A DNA stretch of 64,000 nucleotides, from the NCBI RefSeq assembly GCF_041224425.1, contig NZ_JBGFGL010000077.1, forward strand, positions 124,001-188,000, in the 5' to 3' direction. The notes beneath the pieces are model-generated. The model saw only the letters and a list, made by a program, of their open reading frames with translations, was not told where the DNA came from and searched no databases. The translations under genes were made by a program, and so were the position numbers. This DNA comes from Psychroserpens sp041224425. Lineage in GTDB: Bacteria; Bacteroidota; Bacteroidia; Flavobacteriales; Flavobacteriaceae. The stretch's first letter is position 1. The number at the start of each line of letters is the position of its first letter. Below, piece by piece: positions 38,909 through 47,483 of this stretch.

Positions 38909-39770
38909 AGATTCTGAATTAATTTTAAATCCAGATGGCAGTGTTTACCATTTGAACCTCAAGCCTGAAAACATTTCTGATACCATCATTTTTGTAGGTG
39001 ATCAGGATCGAGTTGAAAAAATCACTAAACATTTTGACAGCATAGAATTTACGACCCAAAAGCGTGAGTTCAAAACCCAAACGGGATATTATAGAGATAA
39101 GTTGTTAACGGTTATTTCCACTGGAATCGGCCCAGATAATATTGATATTGTCCTCAATGAACTAGATGCTTTGGTGAATATTGACCTAAAAACGCGTCAG
39201 CCAAAATCAGATCTAACCAGCTTGAACATTATACGTATTGGTACTTCTGGTTCGCTTCAAAAGGATATTCCGGTAGATTCGTTTGTGATAAGTACTCACG
39301 GATTGGATATTAACGGTATGCTTCACTTCTATCAAATAGATGATATTAGCAATCCAGATATTGAAAATGCTTTTATCAAGCATACCAATTGGGATAAAAA
39401 TAAAGCACGTCCAATTGTCATCAATAACAGTTCTTATCTTGAAAACTATTTTGATAGTAAGAAAGTTCATAAGGGCATGACAGGAACAGCTGGTGGTTTT
39501 TATGGTCCTCAAGGTCGTGTTTTAAGATTGCCTCTTCAAGATGCAACGCTTAACTCAAAATTAGATTCATTTCAATATAAGGACTTTAGAATCACCAATT
39601 TTGAAATGGAGACTTCGGTCATTTATGGATTGTCAAAATTACTAGGTCATGAAGCGCTTTCACTTAATGCCATAATTGCCAATAGACCAAACGGTAATTT
39701 TAGTAAAGACCCAAAACAAACAGTTGAAAACCTAATTCTATATGCGCTTGATCGCATTATCAATGTTTAA
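38898..39770 (+). CDS. Nucleoside phosphorylase
   Basis: This 290-residue member of the PNP/UDP phosphorylase superfamily shows IIFVGDQDRVEKI, TVISTGIGPDNIDIVLNELDAL, IIRIGTSGSLQKDIPVD and NFEMETSVIYGLSKLLGHEALS, holding phosphate and base-binding residues. It splits nucleosides into base and ribose-1-phosphate. The ATG at 38898 (MSIKDSELILNPDGS) is preferred over a longer frame lying in the previous gene. It probably serves uridine or purine salvage. Confidence 0.88.
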   Translation: MSIKDSELILNPDGSVYHLNLKPENISDTIIFVGDQDRVEKITKHFDSIEFTTQKREFKTQTGYYRDKLLTVISTGIGPDNIDIVLNELDALVNIDLKTRQPKSDLTSLNIIRIGTSGSLQKDIPVDSFVISTHGLDINGMLHFYQIDDISNPDIENAFIKHTNWDKNKARPIVINNSSYLENYFDSKKVHKGMTGTAGGFYGPQGRVLRLPLQDATLNSKLDSFQYKDFRITNFEMETSVIYGLSKLLGHEALSLNAIIANRPNGNFSKDPKQTVENLILYALDRIINV

Positions 39771-39799
39771 GTGTTTGTTTATATTTCTAAATTAGAATC

Positions 39800-40654
39800 A
39801 TGAAAATAATTAATATTGGAGGTGTTCCAGAGCATTTTAACCTAGCTTGGTACTTAACACTAAAAAATGGAGAATATAAAAGAGAAGGCATTAATCTTCG
39901 ATGGAAAGACTTCTTTGGAGGTACTGGTGCAATGAACAAAGCACTTCGCGATGGAGAGATCGATATGGCAGTTATTCTAACTGAAGGCATTATCAAAGAC
40001 ATCATTGAGGGAAATCCAAGTAAAATTATCCAAACTTTTGTACAGTCACCTCTTATTTGGGGAATTCACGTTGCAAAAGATTCTCCTTATAAAACAATTG
40101 AAGACTTAAAAGGCACTAAGGCTGCTATAAGCCGTTATGGTTCTGGTTCTCATTTAATGGCTTATATCAATGCTGAAAACAACGATTGGGATTTAGATAA
40201 AGATCTAAACTTTGAGGTCATTAGAAATCTTGATGGTGCTGTTGATGGATTGACTGAAGGCAAAGCTGACTATTTTATGTGGGAAAAGTTCACAACGAAA
40301 CCTTTGGTCGACAGTGGCGTTTTTAGAAGAATCGATGAAAGCCCTACACCATGGCCATGCTTTGTGATTGCTGTTAATGAGGCATTTTTAAAAGACAATG
40401 AAAGTGATGTCAAAACAATCCTAGATATCATTAACACAACGACACTAGACTTCAAATCAATACCAAGTATCGATGCAACCATTTCCAATCGCTATGACCA
40501 AAAACTTGAAGATGTCCAAGAATGGCTTGCTTTAACAGAATGGTCGCAAGAAGTTATTGACAAGAAAACCATTGCCTTGGTGCAACATAAACTGCTAGAT
40601 TTAGGGATAATTTCAAAGCAAGTAGATTATGAGGATTTGGTACATAAAATTTAA
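39800..40654 (+). CDS. NMT1/THI5-like substrate-binding protein without signal peptide
   Basis: A 284-residue periplasmic-binding-protein fold of the NMT1/THI5/SsuA type: GGVPEHFNLAWYLTLKNGEY, RWKDFFGGTGAMNKALRDGEIDMAVI, DLKGTKAAISRYGSGSHLMAYI, PTPWPCFVIAVNE. It begins MKIINIGG with no hydrophobic leader and has no transporter gene beside it. It is therefore probably cytoplasmic, unlike ABC-linked relatives. The ligand is unknown. Confidence 0.82.
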   Translation: MKIINIGGVPEHFNLAWYLTLKNGEYKREGINLRWKDFFGGTGAMNKALRDGEIDMAVILTEGIIKDIIEGNPSKIIQTFVQSPLIWGIHVAKDSPYKTIEDLKGTKAAISRYGSGSHLMAYINAENNDWDLDKDLNFEVIRNLDGAVDGLTEGKADYFMWEKFTTKPLVDSGVFRRIDESPTPWPCFVIAVNEAFLKDNESDVKTILDIINTTTLDFKSIPSIDATISNRYDQKLEDVQEWLALTEWSQEVIDKKTIALVQHKLLDLGIISKQVDYEDLVHKI

Positions 40655-40760
40655 GAAATACAGGTAGGAAATTTTAATAAGTACTTGTTATATAATCAAA
40701 TAGGTTTTAACAAAATTTTAATGTTTTTTGAGTTAAGTTTCTATTTTTCAAAAATTTAAT

Positions 40761-40768
40761 TACATTTG
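40761..40768 (+). promoter_or_regulatory. Probable -7 promoter box of the small membrane protein gene
   Basis: TACATTTG matches TAnnTTTG and lies 43 bases upstream of the ATG at 40812, in an otherwise AT-rich leader. Confidence 0.45.
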
Positions 40769-40811
40769 TTAATACCTGATCGTGCTATTACCTTAACAAA
40801 ACTTAAAGTAT

Positions 40812-40997
40812 ATGATAATGATTATTACGCTAATTATCGCTTTCCTTGTAGCTTTTAATTTTTTACTTTTAAAGTTCAGTTGCAACAAAGCAGTTAAAAG
40901 AAAACCTACCAAGCGACCTACAGTAATCAAAACCCAAACGAGTGTAGTTCCTACAAAACAGCTTACCAGTACCAGATTAGCTCCTACGGGAAGTTAA
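40812..40997 (+). CDS. Small single-helix membrane protein
   Basis: This 61-residue protein has one N-terminal transmembrane helix (MIMIITLIIAFLVAFNFLLL) followed by a basic, Thr/Pro-rich tail ending in LAPTGS. It has its own upstream -7 box. I do not recognise a function. The hydrophobic-then-basic pattern and independent promoter make it more likely real than chance. The next ATG at 40818 is an alternative start. Confidence 0.6.
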   Translation: MIMIITLIIAFLVAFNFLLLKFSCNKAVKRKPTKRPTVIKTQTSVVPTKQLTSTRLAPTGS

Positions 40998-41004
40998 TCT
41001 ACGT

Positions 41005-41670
41005 TTACCATTCTATAGGTTCTAATCCTTTTTCAATTAAATAAGTATTCGTTTTACTGAAATGCTTATTACCAAACCAATATCCTCTATTGGCACTTAA
41101 TGGTGATGGATGACCAGAAGTTAAAATATGATGTTTTTCAGAAGCAATTAATTTAGCCTTTTGTTTGGCAAAACCTCCCCATAGCAAAAACACAACACCT
41201 TCTCTATTTTCGCTTATTAGCTTAATTACTGCATTGGTGAATTGTTCCCAACCTTTATTTTGGTGACTTCCAGCTTGATTAGCTCTAACGGTTAAGGTGG
41301 CGTTTAAAAGTAGTACGCCTTGCTGTGCCCAACGCTCAAGGTTTCCCGATTTAGGATAAGGCTTTCCAATATCGGATTCTATTTCCTTGAAAATATTAAT
41401 CAATGATGGAGGATGTGGAATTCCATCGTTAACTGAGAAGCACAATCCGTTTGCTTGTCGAAATCCATGATATGGATCTTGACCTATGATGACAACTTTT
41501 ACATCATCAAAATGGCAATAATCAAAAGCAGAAAAAATCTGCTTTCCAGGTGGATAGCAATCAAAAGTTTTGTACTCATTTTTTAAAAAGTGTACCAAAT
41601 TTTCAAAATAGGGTTCGTCAAACTCGTTGTTTAGATGGTTTTTCCAGCTTTTATGTATATCAACATTCAT
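41005..41670 (-). CDS. ung: Uracil-DNA glycosylase, family 1
   Basis: A 221-residue enzyme with the water-activating motif GQDPYHGFRQANGLCFSV and the DNA-minor-groove loop HPSPLSANRG. It removes uracil from DNA to begin base-excision repair. The length and motifs are normal. Its promoter region is shared with the divergent cupin gene. Confidence 0.97.
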   Translation of the reverse strand: MNVDIHKSWKNHLNNEFDEPYFENLVHFLKNEYKTFDCYPPGKQIFSAFDYCHFDDVKVVIIGQDPYHGFRQANGLCFSVNDGIPHPPSLINIFKEIESDIGKPYPKSGNLERWAQQGVLLLNATLTVRANQAGSHQNKGWEQFTNAVIKLISENREGVVFLLWGGFAKQKAKLIASEKHHILTSGHPSPLSANRGYWFGNKHFSKTNTYLIEKGLEPIEW

Positions 41671-41729
41671 TTTATCTAAAAAAAAATCGTATCGTCTAAA
41701 ATATGAATTATGTCATAAAATTGTATATT

Positions 41730-41737
41730 CAAATGTA
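41730..41737 (-). promoter_or_regulatory. Probable -7 promoter box of ung
   Basis: On the minus strand this reads TACATTTG, matching TAnnTTTG, about 60 bases upstream of the ung ATG. A TTTG lies 15 bases further upstream, close to the expected -33 position. Confidence 0.5.
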
Positions 41738-41767
41738 CTATATTCGTTTTATCAAAATCCTACAACT

Positions 41768-42640
41768 ATGGCAGAAGCAATCATAGATAAAGTTCAAGGC
41801 ATCTTAAATAAGCCCTTGCAAGACATCAAAACTATTGAAGAAATAGATCATGATGTGTTCTTTAAGGAACATATCAAAAAAAACGCTCCTGTCAAGATTA
41901 CTAAAATGATGGATCATTGGAAAGCTAGAGAACTTTGGTCATTGGATTATTTTGAGAAAATCGGAAAAGATAAGGAAACCTATACATACAAAGGAAATAT
42001 CAGGCAAAATGATACCAATTGGCAATTTGGTGCCTTCAAGGAGTATTTGGATGAAATACGAAATACCGAAACGGAAACCTATTTAGGCAACATGCCAATT
42101 GCTAAAATGTTTCCTGAGCTATTGGAACATGTCGATTTTTCATTGATCTCAAAAAATACTGTTAGAAATTCAACCTCATTATGGATTGGTCCAAGTGGCA
42201 CGCTAACAGGTTGGCATACAGATCGCTTAGCGAATAATATTCTAGCATTGATTGAAGGTAGGAAATTAGTATTTTTAGTCAGTCCAAAAGAATCTGAGAA
42301 GATGTATCCAAGTCAGAAATACGAACCAGGATCACGATTGAGCGATGTCAATATGGAAGATTTTGATGAAGCCGCTCACCCGATGTTCAAGAATGCTAAT
42401 GTACAATATACGATTATCCATCCAGGAGAAATGCTCTTCATTCCGCAAACATGGTGGCATTGTGTCTATGGCTTAGACATCTCCATAAGCTCTAACAACT
42501 TTGCTTTTACGCCTCTAGATAATTTTAAAATGAAATCCTCTGAACTGATCAAGCGTAAACTTCATAGTGTTGGTCTTTATGGTCGAAAAGATTGCGTTTG
42601 CCATTACGTCAATGAAGAAGGAAAACGCGTTAAACGATAA
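41768..42640 (+). CDS. Cupin-like JmjC-type oxygenase
   Basis: This 290-residue protein has the cupin_8/FIH-like arrangement: a metal-binding HxD in TGWHTDRLANN, a Lys/Arg pocket in EGRKLVFLVSPKES, and the distal His region FIPQTWWHCVYGLDISISSNNF. Such proteins are Fe(II)/2-oxoglutarate hydroxylases acting on proteins or small molecules. The ATG at 41768 (MAEAIIDKV) is chosen because the frame upstream runs through the ung promoter. The C-terminal end has a CVCH motif that may bind metal. The substrate is unknown. Confidence 0.85.
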   Translation: MAEAIIDKVQGILNKPLQDIKTIEEIDHDVFFKEHIKKNAPVKITKMMDHWKARELWSLDYFEKIGKDKETYTYKGNIRQNDTNWQFGAFKEYLDEIRNTETETYLGNMPIAKMFPELLEHVDFSLISKNTVRNSTSLWIGPSGTLTGWHTDRLANNILALIEGRKLVFLVSPKESEKMYPSQKYEPGSRLSDVNMEDFDEAAHPMFKNANVQYTIIHPGEMLFIPQTWWHCVYGLDISISSNNFAFTPLDNFKMKSSELIKRKLHSVGLYGRKDCVCHYVNEEGKRVKR

Positions 42641-42677
42641 ACCGATTTTCAGTTTAATTTCTATCCCATTATTTAAG

Positions 42678-42685
42678 TACCTTTG
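42678..42685 (+). promoter_or_regulatory. Probable -7 promoter box of the mutS2 gene
   Basis: TACCTTTG matches TAnnTTTG and lies 30 bases upstream of the ATG at 42716. It argues against the longer reading frame that starts at 42683. Confidence 0.5.
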
Positions 42686-42715
42686 CAATGCTTTAAAAGG
42701 GTTGACTCAGGACAC

Positions 42716-44884
42716 ATGATTCGTATTCACGATAAAACATTACAAGATTTAGAATTTTACACGGTTTTAGAACAAGTGTCAGACCTCTGTGTTACTAATT
42801 TGGGGAGACTTGAAGCACTTGAGATTCGCCCGTTTTCGGCTGAGGAATCTGCAATGGAATCTTTAGAGTTTACCAACGAATTCGTATCCTCTTTTTACAA
42901 TGACAATCGCATACCTAATCATGGCTTTGATCCTATCTCTAAGGAATTGAAGTTGTTGAAGATAGAAAACTCCTATCTGGACACATCCAGTTTTAAAAAA
43001 ATAGCATCCATCACAATAACGGTAAACAGCATCCAAAAATTCTTTAAAAAATTTGAAGATTATTATCCTAAGTTATTGTTGCACTCATCTTCTTTGGAAA
43101 CGGTTATGCATTTGGTTTCTGAAATCGATTCTATTATTGATCGTTTTGGAGATATAAAGGACAATGCTACGGAAACGTTATTTCAGCTACGAAAATCGAT
43201 TAATTCCATAAGAGGTAAAATCAACCAAAGTTTTAATACCGCACTAAATACCTATCAAGGCTTAGATTATCTTGATGATATCCGAGAATCTGTAGTTGAA
43301 AACAAGCGTGTATTGGCTGTTAAGGCTATGTACAGGCGAAAGGTCAAGGGCAGCATCATGGGAAGCAGTAAAACAGGAAGTATTGTTTATATTCAACCTG
43401 AATCAACTTTTCAATATGCTCGAGAGCTCAACAATTTAGAATTTGAGGAAAAGGAAGAAATAGAAAACATCCTACGTCAGCTTACTGAATATGTGAGACC
43501 TTACACTGCAACTTTAGAAGAATATCAACTCTTTTTAACTCGTTTGGATGTTATTTATGCCAAGGCAAAATATGCACAGTCTATAAATGCCATTCTACCT
43601 GTAATCAATACTGACAAGGTTTACGAGGCTAGAGATGCATTCCATCCGCTATTATATATTTCCAATCAAAAGGAAGGCAAAAAGACATTTCCACAAACCA
43701 TAAAACTACATCCTGAAAATAGAATCATTGTAATTAGTGGTCCCAATGCTGGTGGAAAAAGTATCACGCTCAAAACAATAGGCTTACTTCAGGTAATGTT
43801 GCAATCTGGATTGTTAATTCCTGTCCATGAGAAAAGCACCATTTGCTTTTTTGACCGTATTATTAGTGATATTGGCGATAACCAATCTATTGAAAATCAC
43901 TTGAGTACCTATAGTTACAGGTTAAAGCAAATGAACTATTTTCTGAAAAAGTGCAATAAAAACACCTTGTTTCTTATTGATGAATTCGGAACAGGAAGTG
44001 ATCCCGAACTTGGTGGTGCTTTAGCCGAAACATTTCTAGAGGAGTTTTACCATCGTGGTGCTTATGGAATCATTACAACCCACTACTCTAACTTAAAAGT
44101 ATTGGCCAATGAAATGCCTCACATGCAAAATGCCAATATGATGTTTGATGAGCGTAGTTTGGAACCTATGTTTAAATTGGTGTTAGGACAAGCCGGAAGT
44201 TCGTTCACCTTTGAAGTTGCGCAAAAAAATGGTATTCCATACAGTTTGATCAATCGCGCTAAGAAAAAGATTGAACGTGGTAAAGTACGGTTTGATGCGA
44301 CCATTGCCAAGCTCCAGAAGGAACGCAGCAAATTGGAAAAAACCGAGCGGTCGTTAAAGGAGAATGAAAAGAAGAAACAATCTGAAGCAGATAAATTAGA
44401 GGAAATCAATGCTAAGGTTCAGAAAAAGTTGGAAAGCTACCAAGAACTTTATGATAGTAATCAGCGTTTGATTTATCTCGGACAAAAATTCAACGATATT
44501 GCTGAAACCTATTTTGAGAATCAGCGCAAGCGGGAACTGATGGCTGAGTTATTTAAACTGGTCCAAATAGAGAATTCCAAACGGAAAAAGGTTTCCGCCA
44601 AACAAAAACGTGCTGAAAAAGCTAAAGAAAAAAGAGTTCAGCAGGAAGCCGAAAAGAAAGTTGCTGTCATCAGAAAGAAGAAAAAAGAGGCGAAAAAAAA
44701 TGAAATCAAAGTTGAAAAACCAAAGCCAACGCTTAAAACAGGTGACCGAGTACGCATGTTTGATGGTAAAGCTATTGGGACTATTGATTCCATAGAAAAA
44801 GGAAAAGCCATAGTAAACTATGGCATTTTCACAACTAACGTTAATATAGATTTATTAGAATTGGTTGAGGCGGTCAAAAGCTAA
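42716..44884 (+). CDS. MutS2-type ATPase without Smr domain
   Basis: A 722-residue MutS homologue. The core and lever helices are followed by the ATPase with Walker A GPNAGGKSITLKTIG, Walker B TLFLIDEFGTGSDPE, and a long Lys/Glu coiled coil (about residues 515-660). The protein ends with a small beta domain (KTGDRVRMFDGKAIGTID) and lacks the C-terminal Smr nuclease domain that usually completes MutS2 at about 780 residues. MutS2 acts on branched DNA or on collided ribosomes. Without Smr only the ATPase/clamp part remains. It overlaps the convergent cytolysin gene by 4 bases. Confidence 0.9.
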   Translation: MIRIHDKTLQDLEFYTVLEQVSDLCVTNLGRLEALEIRPFSAEESAMESLEFTNEFVSSFYNDNRIPNHGFDPISKELKLLKIENSYLDTSSFKKIASITITVNSIQKFFKKFEDYYPKLLLHSSSLETVMHLVSEIDSIIDRFGDIKDNATETLFQLRKSINSIRGKINQSFNTALNTYQGLDYLDDIRESVVENKRVLAVKAMYRRKVKGSIMGSSKTGSIVYIQPESTFQYARELNNLEFEEKEEIENILRQLTEYVRPYTATLEEYQLFLTRLDVIYAKAKYAQSINAILPVINTDKVYEARDAFHPLLYISNQKEGKKTFPQTIKLHPENRIIVISGPNAGGKSITLKTIGLLQVMLQSGLLIPVHEKSTICFFDRIISDIGDNQSIENHLSTYSYRLKQMNYFLKKCNKNTLFLIDEFGTGSDPELGGALAETFLEEFYHRGAYGIITTHYSNLKVLANEMPHMQNANMMFDERSLEPMFKLVLGQAGSSFTFEVAQKNGIPYSLINRAKKKIERGKVRFDATIAKLQKERSKLEKTERSLKENEKKKQSEADKLEEINAKVQKKLESYQELYDSNQRLIYLGQKFNDIAETYFENQRKRELMAELFKLVQIENSKRKKVSAKQKRAEKAKEKRVQQEAEKKVAVIRKKKKEAKKNEIKVEKPKPTLKTGDRVRMFDGKAIGTIDSIEKGKAIVNYGIFTTNVNIDLLELVEAVKS

Positions 44885-46416
44885 TTACAATCATCATTGA
44901 CGGTTCCATGATCGTTCCAATCGCCACCTACAAATTCATAACATATATCAGATTCGACATATCCAAGATCTTCAGAATCAATCTCATCAAAATCACCAAA
45001 ACCAATCTGACTTTCAAAAATAATTTTTACATCATAAGCACCATGTGGCGGACGTTTGGACGTTTGAGAACCTTGATTTAGTTCATACTTCGGACCATCA
45101 TAAAAATAGTTGGTTTCCTGTGGTCTGTATCTAAAAAAGAATCTCGTATCGTGATAAGAATTATTTTTAACTGTCACTTCCTCATGAACATAAGGTGCAT
45201 TTGGATCACATTGCTCAACAGCATAGGATGTGTTGTATCCCATTTTAGCAATCGAATTGTCTTTTAAGTAGCGCATAGTATAAGCAATTGGCACACCTGG
45301 ATTGTCTGCGCTTACCAACGCATTAGAACCAACAATAATATTGCGAACACCTCCAGGACCAGAATCGATGTCTGTGTTGTTTATTGGACTTACAGCTACT
45401 TCAGCATTTCCTCCAATAGTCAACAATTTAAATGTAGATGTTGACAAGACCGCTTCATAATCTGAATTGAACGTTGCATTAACATCGACACTGTAATCTA
45501 GTGCAGCACTCAAATCGACATCAGCTGTTTCTTCACTGTATTCGGTTTCCATTCGAAGCATCACAATACGTCCATACGAAACTGAACTTACATAGGCTGC
45601 TGGATTTTCATCATTTATTCTAGCCATAACATCATTCACCGTAAGTGAATTGCCCAGCATGGATGCTGGTGAGTTTGGTGAATCTAAAGTCACTGTAAAA
45701 AACACTTGTTTAAAAGACATGGTAGCTACACGTCTTTCCGTGTTATTGGTAAATTGCAATTGCGCTGCAACATTGTTATCTGCCCAAGCAAGATTTAATC
45801 CAATATCCATACTTAACTGTGTTGATGAATACAGTGTAGCTGAAGAAAAAATAGAATTAGAAGGATTCACATTTTGATTGGCGTTTGCATACCACCATTG
45901 TAAAGCATCATCAATTTTAGTATCTACTACAGATTTTGAAGGGTTTGCAATATTCAGAACCCCATTTTGTCCCATTCCAGGCAAATTGACTCGAATTGTA
46001 TAACTTCCTTTTTCTATTGCTAACGGATCTGGATTTCCTTCCAGCATGCGATCATTGGCAACTACTAAAGCACCAGGATAAATAGCATCAATATTAGGTC
46101 TTAATATGGCAACATCATCAAAATTGGAATCTAAAGAGTATTCTGTAGTTGAACAAAACCTAGTAGTTCCATTAACTGGATCTGTATACCCTTCTTGCGT
46201 ACCGATTGGTGTACGATTACTTGGTTCGCCACCTGTATCCTTAACATTGAGTAATTCGTCTGGATCATAGTTTAATCCGTAGATATATTCGTTGATGTTT
46301 GATGCATTAGGGTTTTCATTGGTGTCATCACTATCATCTGGTTTGCTACAATTGACAACTGTCAAAGCAAAAGCCATTAAAAGGAATGATTTTCTAAAGT
46401 TTTTTGATACATACAT
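44881..46416 (-). CDS. Cholesterol-dependent-cytolysin-family lipoprotein lacking the undecapeptide
   Basis: This 511-residue protein has a lipoprotein signal with lipid Cys at residue 23 (TVVNC), followed by acidic CSKPDDSDD. That resembles the Bacteroidota surface-lipoprotein export signal. The rest aligns along the pore-forming core of the thiol-activated cytolysins: YPGAL (113-117) with LAIEKGSYTIRVNLPGM, YSSTQL, FKQVFFTV (235-242), VSSVSYGR (276-283), the GG motif in LLTIGGNAE (335-336) and PIAYTMRYLKDNSIA (376-390). The domain 4 region (from about 403) is divergent. Where cytolysins have the Trp-rich ECTGLAWEWWR loop this has IIFESQIGFGDFDEID. Cholesterol binding is thus unlikely. It is the second gene of an operon with another lipoprotein. 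Confidence 0.87.
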   Translation of the reverse strand: MYVSKNFRKSFLLMAFALTVVNCSKPDDSDDTNENPNASNINEYIYGLNYDPDELLNVKDTGGEPSNRTPIGTQEGYTDPVNGTTRFCSTTEYSLDSNFDDVAILRPNIDAIYPGALVVANDRMLEGNPDPLAIEKGSYTIRVNLPGMGQNGVLNIANPSKSVVDTKIDDALQWWYANANQNVNPSNSIFSSATLYSSTQLSMDIGLNLAWADNNVAAQLQFTNNTERRVATMSFKQVFFTVTLDSPNSPASMLGNSLTVNDVMARINDENPAAYVSSVSYGRIVMLRMETEYSEETADVDLSAALDYSVDVNATFNSDYEAVLSTSTFKLLTIGGNAEVAVSPINNTDIDSGPGGVRNIIVGSNALVSADNPGVPIAYTMRYLKDNSIAKMGYNTSYAVEQCDPNAPYVHEEVTVKNNSYHDTRFFFRYRPQETNYFYDGPKYELNQGSQTSKRPPHGAYDVKIIFESQIGFGDFDEIDSEDLGYVESDICYEFVGGDWNDHGTVNDDCN

Positions 46417-46439
46417 GGTTTTAAAATTTTATGAATGAA

Positions 46440-47372
46440 TTAGTTCCATTGTTTTAAGGTTGTACTAAGTCCTTGATGAAGATAGACGCTTCCGCTAGCT
46501 GTATTATCTAAATTGTCTACATTTCCATTTCTCCATTTATAGCTGCTATTGTTATCGTCTTTAGCGCCAACGGTTCCTCCTGCATACATCCCAATATAAC
46601 CTTCTGAAGTGGTTGGATTATTTGATCCTTTTAATACGAAATGGTTATATTCATCATTGTGTTCTGGTAACATATTACCAACATCCTCATAAGAGCCACC
46701 AGCATCCCCTTGAGATAGTTTTATTCTACTTGTTGACACATTGTTAATCCATGAGTAATACTTAAAGGCAAACAGGTAACTGTTCGAAGGTATACTCAAA
46801 TCATTATTATTGGCAACGGTTCTGTCACCTGTAGAACTTTCAACCGCAGTGTTGTTATAAATTTGATTATCTGAAGCTCCACTTTTTGTGGTATCAAACA
46901 GATAATTTGCCAAGTCATTGTATTCACTTTCAGTAATCCAAACCCAATCACCAGTATTGGCATTTTCATAGTCTTGACGAGACGTGTTCAAAAAAGCCCA
47001 AATGTCGTCAACGTTTTGAATAGCAATCTTATATTCTAAAACCTCAGTATCTGTTCCGTTACTTGCTTCAACAGTAACAAATAAATTTTCATTGGTTTCA
47101 AAATCAAAGGCTAACCAATCTCCTACACGAAGTTCATTGCCGTTGATAATTGCTGCTTGCGATGACGTTTGGGAAACAATTCCGTAAGTTAAAGTACCCT
47201 CTAGACTAGAATTAATTGTTGCAATTAAGTCTCCACTGGAAGGATATTCTTCAATATTAATTGTAATGACATTGTCTTGAGGATCATTTGAATCGGTATC
47301 TTCTGAGCTACAAGAAGCCAAAAGCAAAATGCAGAGACAAATGCCTAAGCGATAAAAAAGTTGTGTTTTCAT
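46440..47372 (-). CDS. Surface lipoprotein, possible partner of the cytolysin homologue
   Basis: A 310-residue lipoprotein with lipobox LLLASC (Cys21) followed by acidic SSEDTD, as in Bacteroidota surface lipoproteins. Residues of about 35-120 look like a cadherin-like or Ig-like beta sandwich (YPSSGDLIATINSSLEGTL, VEASNGTDTEVLEYKIAI). The remaining 190 residues, rich in Asn, Tyr and Trp, are unrecognised. It starts the operon, 23 bases before the cytolysin gene, so the two are probably made together. A role as scaffold, receptor or inhibitor of the cytolysin is an inference. Confidence 0.8.
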   Translation of the reverse strand: MKTQLFYRLGICLCILLLASCSSEDTDSNDPQDNVITINIEEYPSSGDLIATINSSLEGTLTYGIVSQTSSQAAIINGNELRVGDWLAFDFETNENLFVTVEASNGTDTEVLEYKIAIQNVDDIWAFLNTSRQDYENANTGDWVWITESEYNDLANYLFDTTKSGASDNQIYNNTAVESSTGDRTVANNNDLSIPSNSYLFAFKYYSWINNVSTSRIKLSQGDAGGSYEDVGNMLPEHNDEYNHFVLKGSNNPTTSEGYIGMYAGGTVGAKDDNNSSYKWRNGNVDNLDNTASGSVYLHQGLSTTLKQWN

Positions 47373-47381
47373 TATAAAAAG

Positions 47382-47459
47382 ATTTTGTGGTTTTTAATTT
47401 TTGTAGCGACTTACAACTGGTTGAGTCTGCAGCCTAACCAGCGCAAGACACCACAAAAT
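47382..47459 (-). other. Possible structured leader (three-way junction) of the lipoprotein/cytolysin operon
   Basis: On the minus strand a perfect 10-bp closing stem (ATTTTGTGGT at 47450-47459 with ACCACAAAAT at 47382-47391) encloses two hairpins placed without a gap. One is CTGGTT/AACCAG (47436-47441 and 47417-47422). The other is TTGTA/TACAA with a 6-base loop (47412-47416 and 47401-47405). It ends 9 bases before the start codon. If the TATTTTG just upstream is the -7 box, the 5' arm would not be transcribed and the repeat would be a DNA site instead. Confidence 0.4.
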
Positions 47460-47464
47460 AGTTT

Positions 47465-47483
47465 TGTCATATAAATTATGACA
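47465..47483. promoter_or_regulatory. Palindromic site in the cytolysin-operon control region
   Basis: TGTCATA-TAAAT-TATGACA is a perfect 7-5-7 inverted repeat. It lies upstream of the lipoprotein gene, immediately before the TATTTTG candidate -7 box. It is a plausible operator for the divergent regulator, which is an inference. Confidence 0.45.

Noticed and set aside
41627..41767. N-terminal extension of the cupin gene
   Set aside because: It runs through the ung start and promoter and adds no conserved sequence. The ATG at 41768 begins the recognisable protein.
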